NCBI GenBank assembly: GCA_009776905.1
Contig: WRMX01000057.1
Coordinates: forward strand, 5,680-18,423
Direction of reading: 5' to 3'
DNA: 12,744 bases
Source: Oscillospiraceae bacterium
Lineage (GTDB): Bacteria > Bacillota > Clostridia > Oscillospirales > Oscillospiraceae
Part shown: positions 1 to 5,722 of the stretch, one piece after another
Layout: every line of letters begins with the position of its first letter
How positions within the stretch are numbered: the first letter of the stretch is position 1
Notes under the pieces: generated by a model
What the model was told of the DNA's origin: nothing
Database searches by the model: none
The model's input: the letters and a program-made list of their open reading frames with translations, nothing else
Position numbers and translations under genes: made by a program

Positions 1-559
1 CCCACTCATGCGCGAGCATCCTTGTCATATGGTTGATGCCCGCTTTAGAGGCGCTATAGCTGACCGTCGTCTGCGGCGTATTGACGATCTCCCCGGCATT
101 CGACGTGATGTTGATTATCACCCCGCCTCCGCTGTCGCGCATTTTCTTAGCGGCGTATACCGTCATGATAAAGACAGCCGTCATGTCGAGCTTTATCACG
201 TCGTGCCAGTCCGCAAAATTGTTTATATCTGCCTCAATCGATTCAAACCACCGGACAATCCCCGAATTATTGACCAACACGTCAATTGAGCCGAAGTCGG
301 AATATGCCTCGTCTACCACGCGAGCAGGGTCTCCATCTGCCGTCAGGTCTCCAACGTAGAACCTCGCTTTCACTCCGAACTCGCTCTCTATGCCAGCAGC
401 GACAGCCTCCCCTTCTTCTTTCCGGCGCCCCATCATCATAATATTTGCGCCCAACTCCGCGAAAGCCTTTGAGATTCCAAGCCCGATGCCAGTATGGCCG
501 CCGGTAACCATAACATTTTTCCCCTTTACTGAAAACGCATCTATCATAGAACTAATCAT
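1..559 (-). CDS. Short-chain dehydrogenase/reductase (SDR), C-terminus outside window
   Basis: This is an NAD(P)-dependent oxidoreductase of the classical SDR family. The substrate cannot be told from sequence. The reading frame runs open off the left edge, so about 186 N-terminal residues are visible of the roughly 250 usual for the family. The Rossmann glycine motif TGGHTGIG is at residues 19-26, the NNSG version of the NNAG motif at 97-100, a candidate catalytic Ser at 153, and the YxxxK pair as YSASK (Tyr168, Lys172). The SDR-typical segment after it (AGINHMTRMLAHEW) follows directly. The ATG at 559-557 was chosen because AGGAG lies 10 bases upstream at 574-570; an in-frame ATG at 547 is the alternative. 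It follows the nuclease remnant on the same strand by about 110 bases, with no clear shared function. Family assignment is secure. Confidence 0.92.
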   Translation of the reverse strand, partial: MISSMIDAFSVKGKNVMVTGGHTGIGLGISKAFAELGANIMMMGRRKEEGEAVAAGIESEFGVKARFYVGDLTADGDPARVVDEAYSDFGSIDVLVNNSGIVRWFESIEADINNFADWHDVIKLDMTAVFIMTVYAAKKMRDSGGGVIINITSNAGEIVNTPQTTVSYSASKAGINHMTRMLAHEW

Positions 560-671
560 AATATATCAGCTCCTGTCGTATGGTATCCTGATTATGCCAA
601 AAGCAAAACAAGATGCTTTGCACACTTCCTATGAAGAATTGCTCAAATAACGGCAGCGCAGTATTGGATGA

Positions 672-1373
672 TTAGTTTGCAACGCGGAGCGACTCGACTT
701 CCTCGCGGGTCAATCCGGTTGCCGCGATTATCTGTTCAATCGGCATATTCATTTTCAATAGATTCCTGGCAATTTCCACAGCTTTTTCAGTTCGCCCTTT
801 TTTCTCTGCTCCACCAACCATAGAAGCAATATCGCGCCGCGCCTTTTCGCGGTCATCGTAAAGCATACGGGTACGCTCGTCAGCCGATAATTCTTTGAGC
901 ACGCCGACAGCTTTTCTCATCTGCGGGCTTCTTTGTTCAAGCATATCTAAGACCTCCTCATCGTCTGATTTGATAAACTTCATCCAGTACCATAATTCCG
1001 TGCTGTCAGTATCAGGCGGCAGCTTGGAAAGCTCCAGAGTGTTAAACTCGACTAAATCAGTAAACTCTGTGCCGTCCTTGTCTGAGCGGTGGCGGAATTG
1101 GTTATGATAATAGCTGTTTTCCGGCACAAGTTCGTAGTCGGTGATGATTATTGATATGACTCTCTTGATGACAGAGTAATCCTGACCGGAAGCTATCTGC
1201 TCCGTCACCATTTTTGACTGGTAATAAACGCTTCGTTCTTTCATCTCCGGGACAAACCAAAGCTGGACGTCGATATGCACGACGCGCCCGCTTTTTGTGT
1301 GGACTTTCACATCCAGAATCCCATACTTATCATTTTCGGATTCTTTCTTAACATGGGGGTCAACGACGGTCAA
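672..1373 (-). pseudogene. Rpn family PD-(D/E)XK nuclease, N-terminally truncated
   Basis: This resembles the Rpn/PDDEXK_2 (transposase_31) family, DNA nucleases linked to RecA-independent recombination. About 233 residues remain of a usual 290-300. The visible part starts at TVVDPHVKK, which in the family comes after an N-terminal segment of about 60 residues that is missing here. The nuclease core is present: ILDVKV with Asp21, then HIDVQ with Asp35 and Gln37 (many relatives have Glu at the first of these). The conserved RSVYYQSKMV segment and a C-terminal helix-turn-helix-like tail (IIAATGLTREEVESL) follow. The only start at the 5' end is a TTG at 1373. An AGGAGG at 1393-1388 is 14 bases away, too far for a good site, and appears to belong to the adjoining transposon remnant. 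The upstream frame is closed by TAA near 1420. I read it as a gene cut by an insertion or deletion, probably inactive. Confidence 0.75.
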
Positions 1374-1640
1374 ATAAGCGACGCAAACCTCCTGGCTTAA
1401 GCCATGGGGAGTGTCAACTTATGAAGTCATTGAATACTCCAAAAGCATAAATCAAACCAAATACACCGCGTACAGGGGGACTGACTTGATGCCGTTTTCA
1501 AATCCGAAGTTTTTGGCTGACACCCTGATTGCGCATTCGGGGCTGTATTCTCGAATGCTCTCATATTAACCCTCGTCAAGCCCGCCTCATAGCATGAATA
1601 CGCATCGAATGTCAAGATAATTGAATTCAGTAACAACTAA
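1374..1640 (-). mobile_element. Probable IS200/IS605-type element remnant (tnpB 3' end and right end)
   Basis: This stretch lies between two truncated genes. Read on the minus strand it has an open frame (1636-1427) with a segment AGLTRVNMRAFE that resembles the region after the zinc-ribbon core in TnpB proteins. It ends with a short imperfect stem-loop, around ATGGCTTAAGCCAGG at about 1406-1392, next to GTTGACACTCCCC. A stem-loop of this kind is usual at the right end of IS605-group elements, where it forms part of the guide RNA. No TnpB RuvC motifs remain, so this is at most the last 200-300 bases of an element. The identification rests on pattern memory of such ends and is tentative. Neither boundary can be fixed from one copy; the right-hand junction is near 1374-1380, where nuclease homology begins. 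Confidence 0.4.
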
Positions 1641-1667
1641 AGATACCAATAAATGTATAGTTGCACA

Positions 1668-1900
1668 TTATTTCGCACATTTGAGCGGACGTTTCTTTAT
1701 TTCAGTCAATATCTCGTCTGCTTATCCTTGCCAAGAGCGCGGTAGAGGTCATAGTATACTTCCAAAAGATTTACCTTGTTCATGATAATTTCTGCGTCGC
1801 CATTTACAGCGGCGTTAAGGGCATCAGCTACGATGTCCGCGCCCGGTTCGTTCCGCAGCAAAGCAAGCAGAGCGCAAGCGTCTAAAACATAATTGCTCAT
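1668..1900 (-). pseudogene. VapC-like PIN-domain toxin, frameshifted and truncated
   Basis: This begins as a PIN-domain ribonuclease toxin: YVLDACALLALL with the first catalytic Asp at residue 7, acidic residues at Glu18, and VNLLEVYYD with Glu47. The frame then stops after 64 residues at 1706, against a usual 125-140. A one-base shift just after GKDK restores a PIN-like continuation, ADEILTEIKKRPLK, which stops at 1668. That is still before the C-terminal acidic residues the active site needs. The gene therefore has both a frameshift and a missing 3' end, and the transposon-like remnant begins about 30 bases downstream. The ATG at 1900 overlaps the antitoxin stop by 4 bases, the normal vapBC arrangement. 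It is almost certainly not an active toxin. Confidence 0.75.
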
Positions 1901-2124
1901 AAATCCAACTCCGCGTCAGCGCGTTTGCGTTTCAAAAAATTGTCAACTGACATTTCGGGATAGTCTGCCAGTATTCCGCGAAGACCAACCGTGCAGTCGG
2001 TAGTCTCTTTCACGGGCATTAGCTGGATAACCCCGTCGCTTTCTTTAACCCGGACTTTTTCAGTTTTGATTAGTTTAAGCAAAACTTCGGGGAGTGCTTT
2101 TGTCGCCATGACAGTATCAGTCAT
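1897..2124 (-). CDS. VapB-like antitoxin (copy 1)
   Basis: This small acidic/basic protein of 75 residues resembles antitoxins found with PIN toxins in Clostridia: a motif LPEVLLKLIKTEKVRVKE, then a DGVIQLMPV strand, GLRGILADYPEMS, and a charged tail DNFLKRKRADAELDL. In such proteins the N-terminal half binds DNA and the tail wraps the toxin. Identification rests on this pattern and on the 4-base overlap with the PIN gene downstream. The frame extends to a GTG at 2133, but the ATG at 2124 is preferred because GAGGTG lies just upstream, and the same upstream bases precede the ATG of the second antitoxin. The gene is intact although its toxin is broken. It may persist as an orphan repressor or as protection against a related toxin. 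Confidence 0.75.
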   Translation of the reverse strand: MTDTVMATKALPEVLLKLIKTEKVRVKESDGVIQLMPVKETTDCTVGLRGILADYPEMSVDNFLKRKRADAELDL

Positions 2125-2126
2125 AT

Positions 2127-2158
2127 GTGACACCTCGTTTCAGTTTTCTCGGTGTCAC
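2127..2158. promoter_or_regulatory. Candidate operator of vapB copy 1 (inverted repeat)
   Basis: A perfect 8-base inverted repeat, GTGACACC at 2127-2134 and GGTGTCAC at 2151-2158, with a 16-base spacer, sits directly before the antitoxin start and covers its ribosome binding site. Type II antitoxins usually repress their own operon through such repeats. The second antitoxin has a degenerate 5-base version, GTGAC/GTCAC, in the same position. The regulatory role is inferred. Confidence 0.45.
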
Positions 2159-2229
2159 TTCGGGTCTCCCGGGGTTTCACGCAAAGTCGTCTGACTTTGT
2201 GGGGTGGGAGCTTGGCCCGAAGTGAGCGG
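2155..2229. repeat. Nested palindromic element R1 inside the vapC copy 2 locus
   Basis: The outer arms TCACTTCGGG (2155-2164) and CCCGAAGTGA (2216-2225) are a perfect 10-base inverted repeat. Nested inside are CTCCC/GGGAG (2166-2170, 2206-2210) and CAC..AAAGTC/GACTTT..GTG around the loop GTCT. The whole stretch can fold as one long hairpin. Its outer sequence, including flanking GAGCGGC, is shared with the shorter element R2 near 2600. It replaces the C-terminal part of the second PIN toxin. It looks like a REP- or MITE-like palindromic repeat. Confidence 0.6.
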
Positions 2230-2340
2230 CACATATATTTCATTATCATTGTCAAAAATAATGTCTCGAGCATTTTGAGGTAATTTCTCATTTCCCTCAA
2301 ATAGCCACAGCGCAACATGAGTATCTAGCAAATATCTCAC
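2155..2340 (-). pseudogene. VapC-like PIN-domain toxin (copy 2), truncated by palindromic element
   Basis: The first 37 residues are a clear PIN-domain start of the subgroup MRYLLDTHVALWLFEG: catalytic Asp at residue 6, then LPQNARDIIFDNDNEIYV. After this the frame enters the palindromic element R1, and the remaining 24 residues (Pro-, Thr- and Gln-rich) are translated from that repeat, not from a PIN gene. About 90 residues of the usual fold are missing, including all later catalytic acids. The GTG start at 2340 overlaps the stop of the upstream antitoxin by 4 bases, as expected for a vapBC pair. It is probably inactive. Whether the repeat inserted or arose by recombination between the tandem modules cannot be decided here. 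Confidence 0.75.
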
Positions 2341-2567
2341 TGCATATACTCCTTAAAATCTTCGAGAGGCTCGTTAAAATTATCTGGTACAGTAATCTTC
2401 CCTTTAAGACAGCCAAATGCCGCGCTGCGGTCCTTCTTTGAGTCCAAAATCGGTATGAGATTGACAATCCCATCTGCTTCCTTTACCTTAACCATTACTT
2501 TTTCCGCCTTTATCAAGCGAAACAGCGGCTCTGGCAATGTGTTTGTGTTTAGCACTAATTCAGTCAT
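2337..2567 (-). CDS. VapB-like antitoxin (copy 2)
   Basis: This 76-residue protein is a paralogue of the antitoxin about 210 bases downstream. Both share LPE-xL-x-RLIK/KLIK-xEKV-xVK, an (S/A)DG(V/I)(I/V) strand and a central turn followed by an acidic tail, here DNFNEPLEDFKEYMQ. The tails differ, which fits different partner toxins. The frame continues upstream to 2774, but the ATG at 2567 is the likely start: GAGGTGTCACATATG is identical at both antitoxins, and the upstream extension runs through palindromes. It overlaps its truncated toxin by 4 bases. Copy 1 and copy 2 with their leaders indicate duplication or serial acquisition of related modules. Confidence 0.72.
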   Translation of the reverse strand: MTELVLNTNTLPEPLFRLIKAEKVMVKVKEADGIVNLIPILDSKKDRSAAFGCLKGKITVPDNFNEPLEDFKEYMQ

Positions 2568-2598
2568 ATGTGACACCTCTATTCTAAAGTCATTAGCG

Positions 2599-2633
2599 TC
2601 ACTTCGGACCAATTTGGCCCGAAGTGGGCGGCG
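2599..2633. repeat. Short palindromic element R2
   Basis: CACTTCGG (2600-2607) and CCGAAGTG (2619-2626) form an inverted repeat, extended inward by CCAA/TTGG, giving a nearly perfect 27-base palindrome. The flank GGGCGGC matches the GAGCGGC next to element R1. It lies about 32 bases upstream of the second antitoxin, the same place R1 occupies relative to the first. It could be a mobile palindromic repeat or part of the regulatory region. Confidence 0.55.
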
Positions 2634-2639
2634 TGATAC

Positions 2640-2945
2640 ACCGTCTCCGCCACTGGGCGGCATATTGAAAAAATGAAATCTGCGCAAACTGCTTTTCACT
2701 ATTTCGCGGGCAAGTGCATACAGGTTGCCGGTGACCGGCAAGCAGTTTACACGATACCCTCCGCAGGAGCCCACGGCAGATTGCAGCGCGAAGCGCTGAA
2801 TCTGTCAGAGTGGGTCATATCCTCACCCACTGGAGCATATGACGTTCCCCGACCACTGCATCGTGCGGAATCGACGCATTTGATTTCCACAGCCATACTA
2901 TCATATTTATCCCAGTGAGACAACTATTATTCCATTAATTGAGAC
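2640..2945. other. Non-coding stretch with a cluster of hairpins
   Basis: No convincing gene is present in this 300-base gap. It does contain several separate hairpins: CCGCC/GGCGG (2647-2660), TTGCCGG/CCGGCAA with loop TGA (2725-2741), CTCC/GGAG (2759-2769), a long one with arms CAGATT..CAGCGC and GCGCTG..AATCTG around GAA (2777-2804), and AGTGGGT/ACCCACT (2809-2833) overlapping GTCATAT/ATATGAC (2814-2844). The right-hand part (2850-2945) shows only an AGTGAG/CTCACT pair (2915-2951). The density suggests a structured RNA or a composite of palindromic repeats. The direction and role are unknown. Confidence 0.4.
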
Positions 2946-3818
2946 TCACTTCAAAAAACTGATGCCACTGTTCTGCGGCTCAATGCTCCTATCTTCATGA
3001 TTCGGTAAAATGAAATCGCCTTCGTTGAAAGCCGTGACAAGGAACAATGTGTTGTGTTGAAAAGTGCTATACATGCCCCCGCTTTGGCCAAAATATCCGA
3101 TTTTCATGCAGCAGCCTGTCGCGTTGTCGATGCTGAAATCATACATAACCCCTGCAAGCGGTATGCTGTACTCTGTGCATTCACGCCCTGCAACAGTGCT
3201 GTTCCCAATGATGTACGCAGTAGCATCGACGCTTCTTCCGGACAAATCTATCAGACTGTCGATCCAGAATCTGCTCTCAAGCGGGGCTGCAAACCTTGCA
3301 TAATCGGTAAGATTGTCAAGAGTGTCGCAGACATCCGCGTCCAACAAGATGCTGCTTCCTGCAAAATCGACTATATCAGCGATATTCGCCGATGTAAACG
3401 CGGCTGTCCCATATGAGCGAAAATGCACTTGATCGACGTTCCCCTTGGCATCCTTAGACCACAGATACTCGTCGACTCCATTTGAAGAGTAGATCGCTCC
3501 CAAATTTCGGGCATATGAAATGGCTATCTGCTCATCGTTCAGATCGACCTTGTATTCGATCCATACACGCTTCGGCAGCTTTGTTGAAAATGTCGATGTC
3601 GACACTGTCTCAATGTCCGCATTTGTTTCCTCTTCATCTGCGTTTGTATCCACAATCTGAGAACCGATACTATATGGCTGCCTCTGCATTGCGTAGGAAG
3701 AATGCCTGTTTGTAGAAATTACGCTACTAATGATGCTGCAAATGATCGACGCGATGACCATCCTTAGAATAAACGAGCCAAGAGTCAATCGTTTTTTCTC
3801 TGTCTTATGTCTCATCAT
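2946..3818 (-). CDS. Membrane-anchored protein of unknown function
   Basis: I do not recognise this family. The 290-residue protein has a basic N-terminus (MMRHKTEKKR) and one hydrophobic segment at about residues 12-35, giving an N-terminal anchor or uncleaved signal with the rest outside the membrane. No lipobox cysteine is evident. An acidic, Thr/Ser-rich linker (about residues 57-80) leads to a folded domain of some 200 residues. A segment VAGRECTEYSIPL followed by DFSIDNATGCCMKIGY recalls beta-strand pairs of LolA/LppX-like periplasmic proteins, but this is only a resemblance. GGAGG lies 9 bases before the ATG at 3818, and a promoter is visible further upstream. It appears to be monocistronic. 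Confidence 0.7.
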   Translation of the reverse strand: MMRHKTEKKRLTLGSFILRMVIASIICSIISSVISTNRHSSYAMQRQPYSIGSQIVDTNADEEETNADIETVSTSTFSTKLPKRVWIEYKVDLNDEQIAISYARNLGAIYSSNGVDEYLWSKDAKGNVDQVHFRSYGTAAFTSANIADIVDFAGSSILLDADVCDTLDNLTDYARFAAPLESRFWIDSLIDLSGRSVDATAYIIGNSTVAGRECTEYSIPLAGVMYDFSIDNATGCCMKIGYFGQSGGMYSTFQHNTLFLVTAFNEGDFILPNHEDRSIEPQNSGISFLK

Positions 3819-3848
3819 TTTGATGTACCTCCTCTTTTCTTTGAGGAT

Positions 3849-3878
3849 AACATACTATCAATACGCGAAAAGTGTAAA
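3849..3878 (-). promoter_or_regulatory. Candidate sigma-A promoter of the membrane-anchored protein gene
   Basis: On the minus strand, TTTACA (3878-3873) and TATGTT (3854-3849) are separated by 18 bases. Transcription would begin about 24 bases before the ATG at 3818, leaving room for the good ribosome binding site. No other element explains the AT-rich spacing. Assignment is by match only. Confidence 0.45.
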
Positions 3879-3975
3879 GTAATGTCATATTTGGTGAGAA
3901 TAATGCTATATTTGACAACATGCACGGATCTCCAGAGCTGTTTTGTCAAGCCTTTCGAAAATTCGGGCATGTATT

Positions 3976-4035
3976 CTTGCCAAGCATGGTCTTCACCATG
4001 CGAGCAAGCGCGGAATCGATATGCGATTTCGCGCT
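3976..4035. other. Two adjacent strong hairpins in the intergenic region
   Basis: The first hairpin has CTTGC (3976-3980) and GCAAG (4004-4008) as outer arms and GCATGGT/ACCATGC (3984-3990, 3995-4001) as the inner stem around the loop CTTC. The second has a 12-base stem, AGCGCGGAATCG (4007-4018) with CGATTTCGCGCT (4024-4035), one G-T pair and loop ATATG. They share two bases, so they would stack end to end or compete at the junction. No T-run follows on either strand, so they are not ordinary intrinsic terminators. They lie between the cysteine-rich gene and the membrane-protein gene, both on the minus strand. A small RNA, a processing site or a palindromic repeat are possible. Confidence 0.5.
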
Positions 4036-4073
4036 GTTCATGTTAACGAAAAAACTTATAAATACGTTGAGTG

Positions 4074-4379
4074 TTACTCGCTTTGGCCGGTCTTCACCTC
4101 GGTGCTGCCGGTCGTCGCCTTGAGATACACTTCCTCCAGCCCCTCGAAAGCGTCTCTCTGGCACGTCGGCAACTGCTTGAGGCACAAATGGAACACAACG
4201 CATGCGCGGCAATTGCCATAATAGACGCACCCCGTGTGCCAGCAATCGCACCCGAACTCTTCCGCATGCGCGGCGTGATCAAGCGCGGACGCCATATCAT
4301 CGCGCGTCAGTCCTACAGGAGGATTATCCCGCCATTTTAATTTGTTTTTCTGCACCAGCACATTTTTAATCTCTGCCAT
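4074..4379 (-). CDS. Small cysteine-rich protein, putative metal-binding domain
   Basis: This 101-residue protein carries seven cysteines (44, 46, 51, 57, 60, 66, 73) with histidines at 48 and 64. The pattern CxC-x-H-x2-C-x5-C-x2-C-x3-H-x-C-x5-LPxC resembles short uncharacterised Clostridial proteins with a GNCxxC...LPxC motif. Zinc or iron-sulfur binding is likely but not shown. The first 40 residues are charged and lack a signal, so it is probably cytoplasmic. The ATG at 4379 was chosen because the strong promoter at 4450-4478 starts transcription near 4443; the longer frame to 4478 would begin upstream of the transcript. The stretch just before the start (encoding QKNKLKGW) repeats the gene's own QKNKLKWR region, suggesting a small duplication. 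No function can be assigned. Confidence 0.65.
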   Translation of the reverse strand: MAEIKNVLVQKNKLKWRDNPPVGLTRDDMASALDHAAHAEEFGCDCWHTGCVYYGNCRACVVFHLCLKQLPTCQRDAFEGLEEVYLKATTGSTEVKTGQSE

Positions 4380-4449
4380 ACCTAACCAACCTTTCAATTT
4401 GTTTTTTTGGCGCCCACCCTTCCGAGCAGACCACCTTTTTCTCGTGAGC

Positions 4450-4478
4450 ATTATATAACATAATCCATGCAAAATCAA
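4450..4478 (-). promoter_or_regulatory. Sigma-A-type promoter of the cysteine-rich protein gene
   Basis: On the minus strand TTGATT (4478-4473) and a perfect TATAAT (4455-4450) are 17 bases apart. The predicted leader is about 64 bases. The site also decides the start of the gene, since the longer frame begins upstream of the transcript. Confidence 0.65.
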
Positions 4479-4525
4479 ATCATTTAAAACTTTTCAAGTT
4501 TTTACGCGGACGCTACTTTATGAAT

Positions 4526-4557
4526 GTCATTCTGTGGGAGCTTGCGACCGAAGAATC
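4526..4557 (+). repeat. Dispersed 32-base repeat, copy A
   Basis: The copy begins GTCATTCTG and ends TGCGACCGAAGAATC. It matches a second copy at 8178-8209 at 29 of 32 positions in the same orientation. ATTCT and AGAAT near the two ends are inverted, so it can form a weak hairpin. It lies in the intergenic region before the rubredoxin fusion gene. Similar GTCATTCTG...GAAGAATC repeats are scattered in many bacterial genomes. Confidence 0.6.
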
Positions 4558-4634
4558 TTGTTCTGCTGCAAATTGAATGGGGCAGGGGGACGTGTTCTGA
4601 TGGCCCCCATTATCTAAAATAGCACGACGTCAAC

Positions 4635-4663
4635 TTGCGCGTGAACTATTATTCTGTTACAAT
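4635..4663 (+). promoter_or_regulatory. Sigma-A-type promoter of the flavin reductase-rubredoxin gene
   Basis: TTGCGC (4635-4640) and TACAAT (4658-4663) have a 17-base spacer. Transcription would begin near 4670, which leaves an in-frame ATG at 4675 with no leader and supports the GTG at 4699 as the start. Confidence 0.55.
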
Positions 4664-4698
4664 AAAAATCAAAAATGCACGAAGAGGAGATGAACACC

Positions 4699-5361
4699 GT
4701 GAATATGTCCGCATTTTATGATTTGACCTATGGCATGTTTATCCTTGGCACGGTTAAAGACGGCGAATACTACGGTTGCACAGTCAACACAGTCGTACAA
4801 ATTTCAAGCGATCCAAATCTGCTGTCGGTCAGCATACATCATGACAACTACACGAACAAAATTCTCAAGGAATCCCGACTGGCGTCAGTCAACATACTTG
4901 CCCAGGGGGCGCCTATAGACGTAATCCAAACTTTTGGCTTCAAATCAGGCGCAAATACAAACAAGTTTGAAAATATCGCGTTCCTACCCACCGCCGACAA
5001 TTTGCCAGTGCTTGAGGAAGGCATATGCGGATGGCTTGAGTGCAAAGTGGTGGATTATATGGAGCTGCCCGCCAGCACGCTCTTCATCTTAGAAGTTTTT
5101 GAAGCGGAGAGGCTAGGCGACCATGTCAGCCCCATGACATATGCCTATTATCAGATGGTGATGCGGGGCGGTGTGCCGACGAACGCGCCGGGACACACTC
5201 TGCCGGAAGAAGAAGGGGGCGCGCCGGCAGGTCCACAGTATGTCTGCTCCATATGCGGCTATACATACGACAATTCAGACGGACCGTTTGAATTTCTGCC
5301 TCCGGACTGGAGATGCCCGGACTGCAAAGCGCAAAAACCTGCGTTTGTCATAAAGACTTGA
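4699..5361 (+). CDS. hrb: Flavin reductase-rubredoxin fusion (high-molecular-weight rubredoxin-like)
   Basis: Residues 1 to about 160 are an FMN-binding flavin reductase domain of the split-barrel type (YGMFILGT...YYGCTVNTVVQIS...LSVSIHHDNYT). Residues 181-214 form a rubredoxin domain with iron ligands Cys183, Cys186, Cys206 and Cys209 in CSICGYTYD and WRCPDC. This architecture matches Hrb of Moorella, which passes electrons from NADH to the diiron flavoprotein FprA for NO or O2 reduction; no fprA is visible here. The loop between the two Cys pairs is about ten residues shorter than in free rubredoxins. A linker rich in Pro, Glu and Gly (about 160-180) joins the domains. The GTG at 4699 was chosen because AGGAG at 4685-4689 is 9 bases upstream; in-frame ATGs at 4675, 4690 and 4705 are alternatives. 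It has its own promoter and is cytoplasmic. Confidence 0.85.
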   Translation: MNMSAFYDLTYGMFILGTVKDGEYYGCTVNTVVQISSDPNLLSVSIHHDNYTNKILKESRLASVNILAQGAPIDVIQTFGFKSGANTNKFENIAFLPTADNLPVLEEGICGWLECKVVDYMELPASTLFILEVFEAERLGDHVSPMTYAYYQMVMRGGVPTNAPGHTLPEEEGGAPAGPQYVCSICGYTYDNSDGPFEFLPPDWRCPDCKAQKPAFVIKT

Positions 5362-5385
5362 TGGGAACATGGGCTCGAGGCGCGC

Positions 5386-5708
5386 TTATGCTCCCCATAT
5401 AAAGCTTAGCGTCGCAAAAACGATGAAACACAGGATGCTGATTATTGGATTCACCCAGTACATCACCTTCTTTGAAACAGGCCGTGCCCGCTTCGGCCTA
5501 ATAAGACAGCTGTATAAATGGACAAGCAGAAAGAACACCGGTATGCCAATAACGACGAATCCCTTTGTCCATGACAGGCCCGTCTGTCTCCCCGCCAAAT
5601 CCTGTCGCGCAATGTCCGGTATGATGTTCCACATAAGCCCGCCGATTGGCAGCGGCAGAAACATATTACAGAGCTTATCAGTATTGTTTTTAATGATTTC
5701 TTGTCCAT
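5386..5708 (-). pseudogene. DUF1648-type small membrane protein, frameshifted
   Basis: The first 17 residues (MDKKSLKTILISSVICF) are in one frame and the rest, LPLPIGGLMWNIIPDIARQDL onward, in another. Adding one base near 5663 would join them into a protein of about 107 residues. The joined sequence matches the DUF1648 pattern: a transmembrane helix, LPxxIGxxxWN-x-xPD, an SWTKGF segment, then two more hydrophobic helices (about FVVIGIPVFFLLVHLY and NPIISILCFIVFATL) with a basic loop between. Such proteins are membrane proteins of unknown role, partly related to SdpI-type immunity proteins. GAGG precedes the ATG at 5708, and the mutS2 stop is only 14 bases upstream, so it would be cotranscribed. 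A sequencing error in a short run cannot be excluded. Confidence 0.65.
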
Positions 5709-5722
5709 AATAATCCTCTATT

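Noticed and set aside
594..650. 18-codon plus-strand frame starting MPKAKQ
   Set aside because: Too short, no ribosome binding site and no recognisable family; it lies in the gap between two minus-strand genes.
1427..1636. 69-residue minus-strand frame as a separate gene
   Set aside because: No ribosome binding site, no family match over its length, and it fits better as the tail of a decayed transposon gene.
2337..2774. Extension of antitoxin copy 2 to 145 residues
   Set aside because: The extra part runs through palindromes, and the ATG at 2567 has the same ribosome binding site and leader as copy 1.
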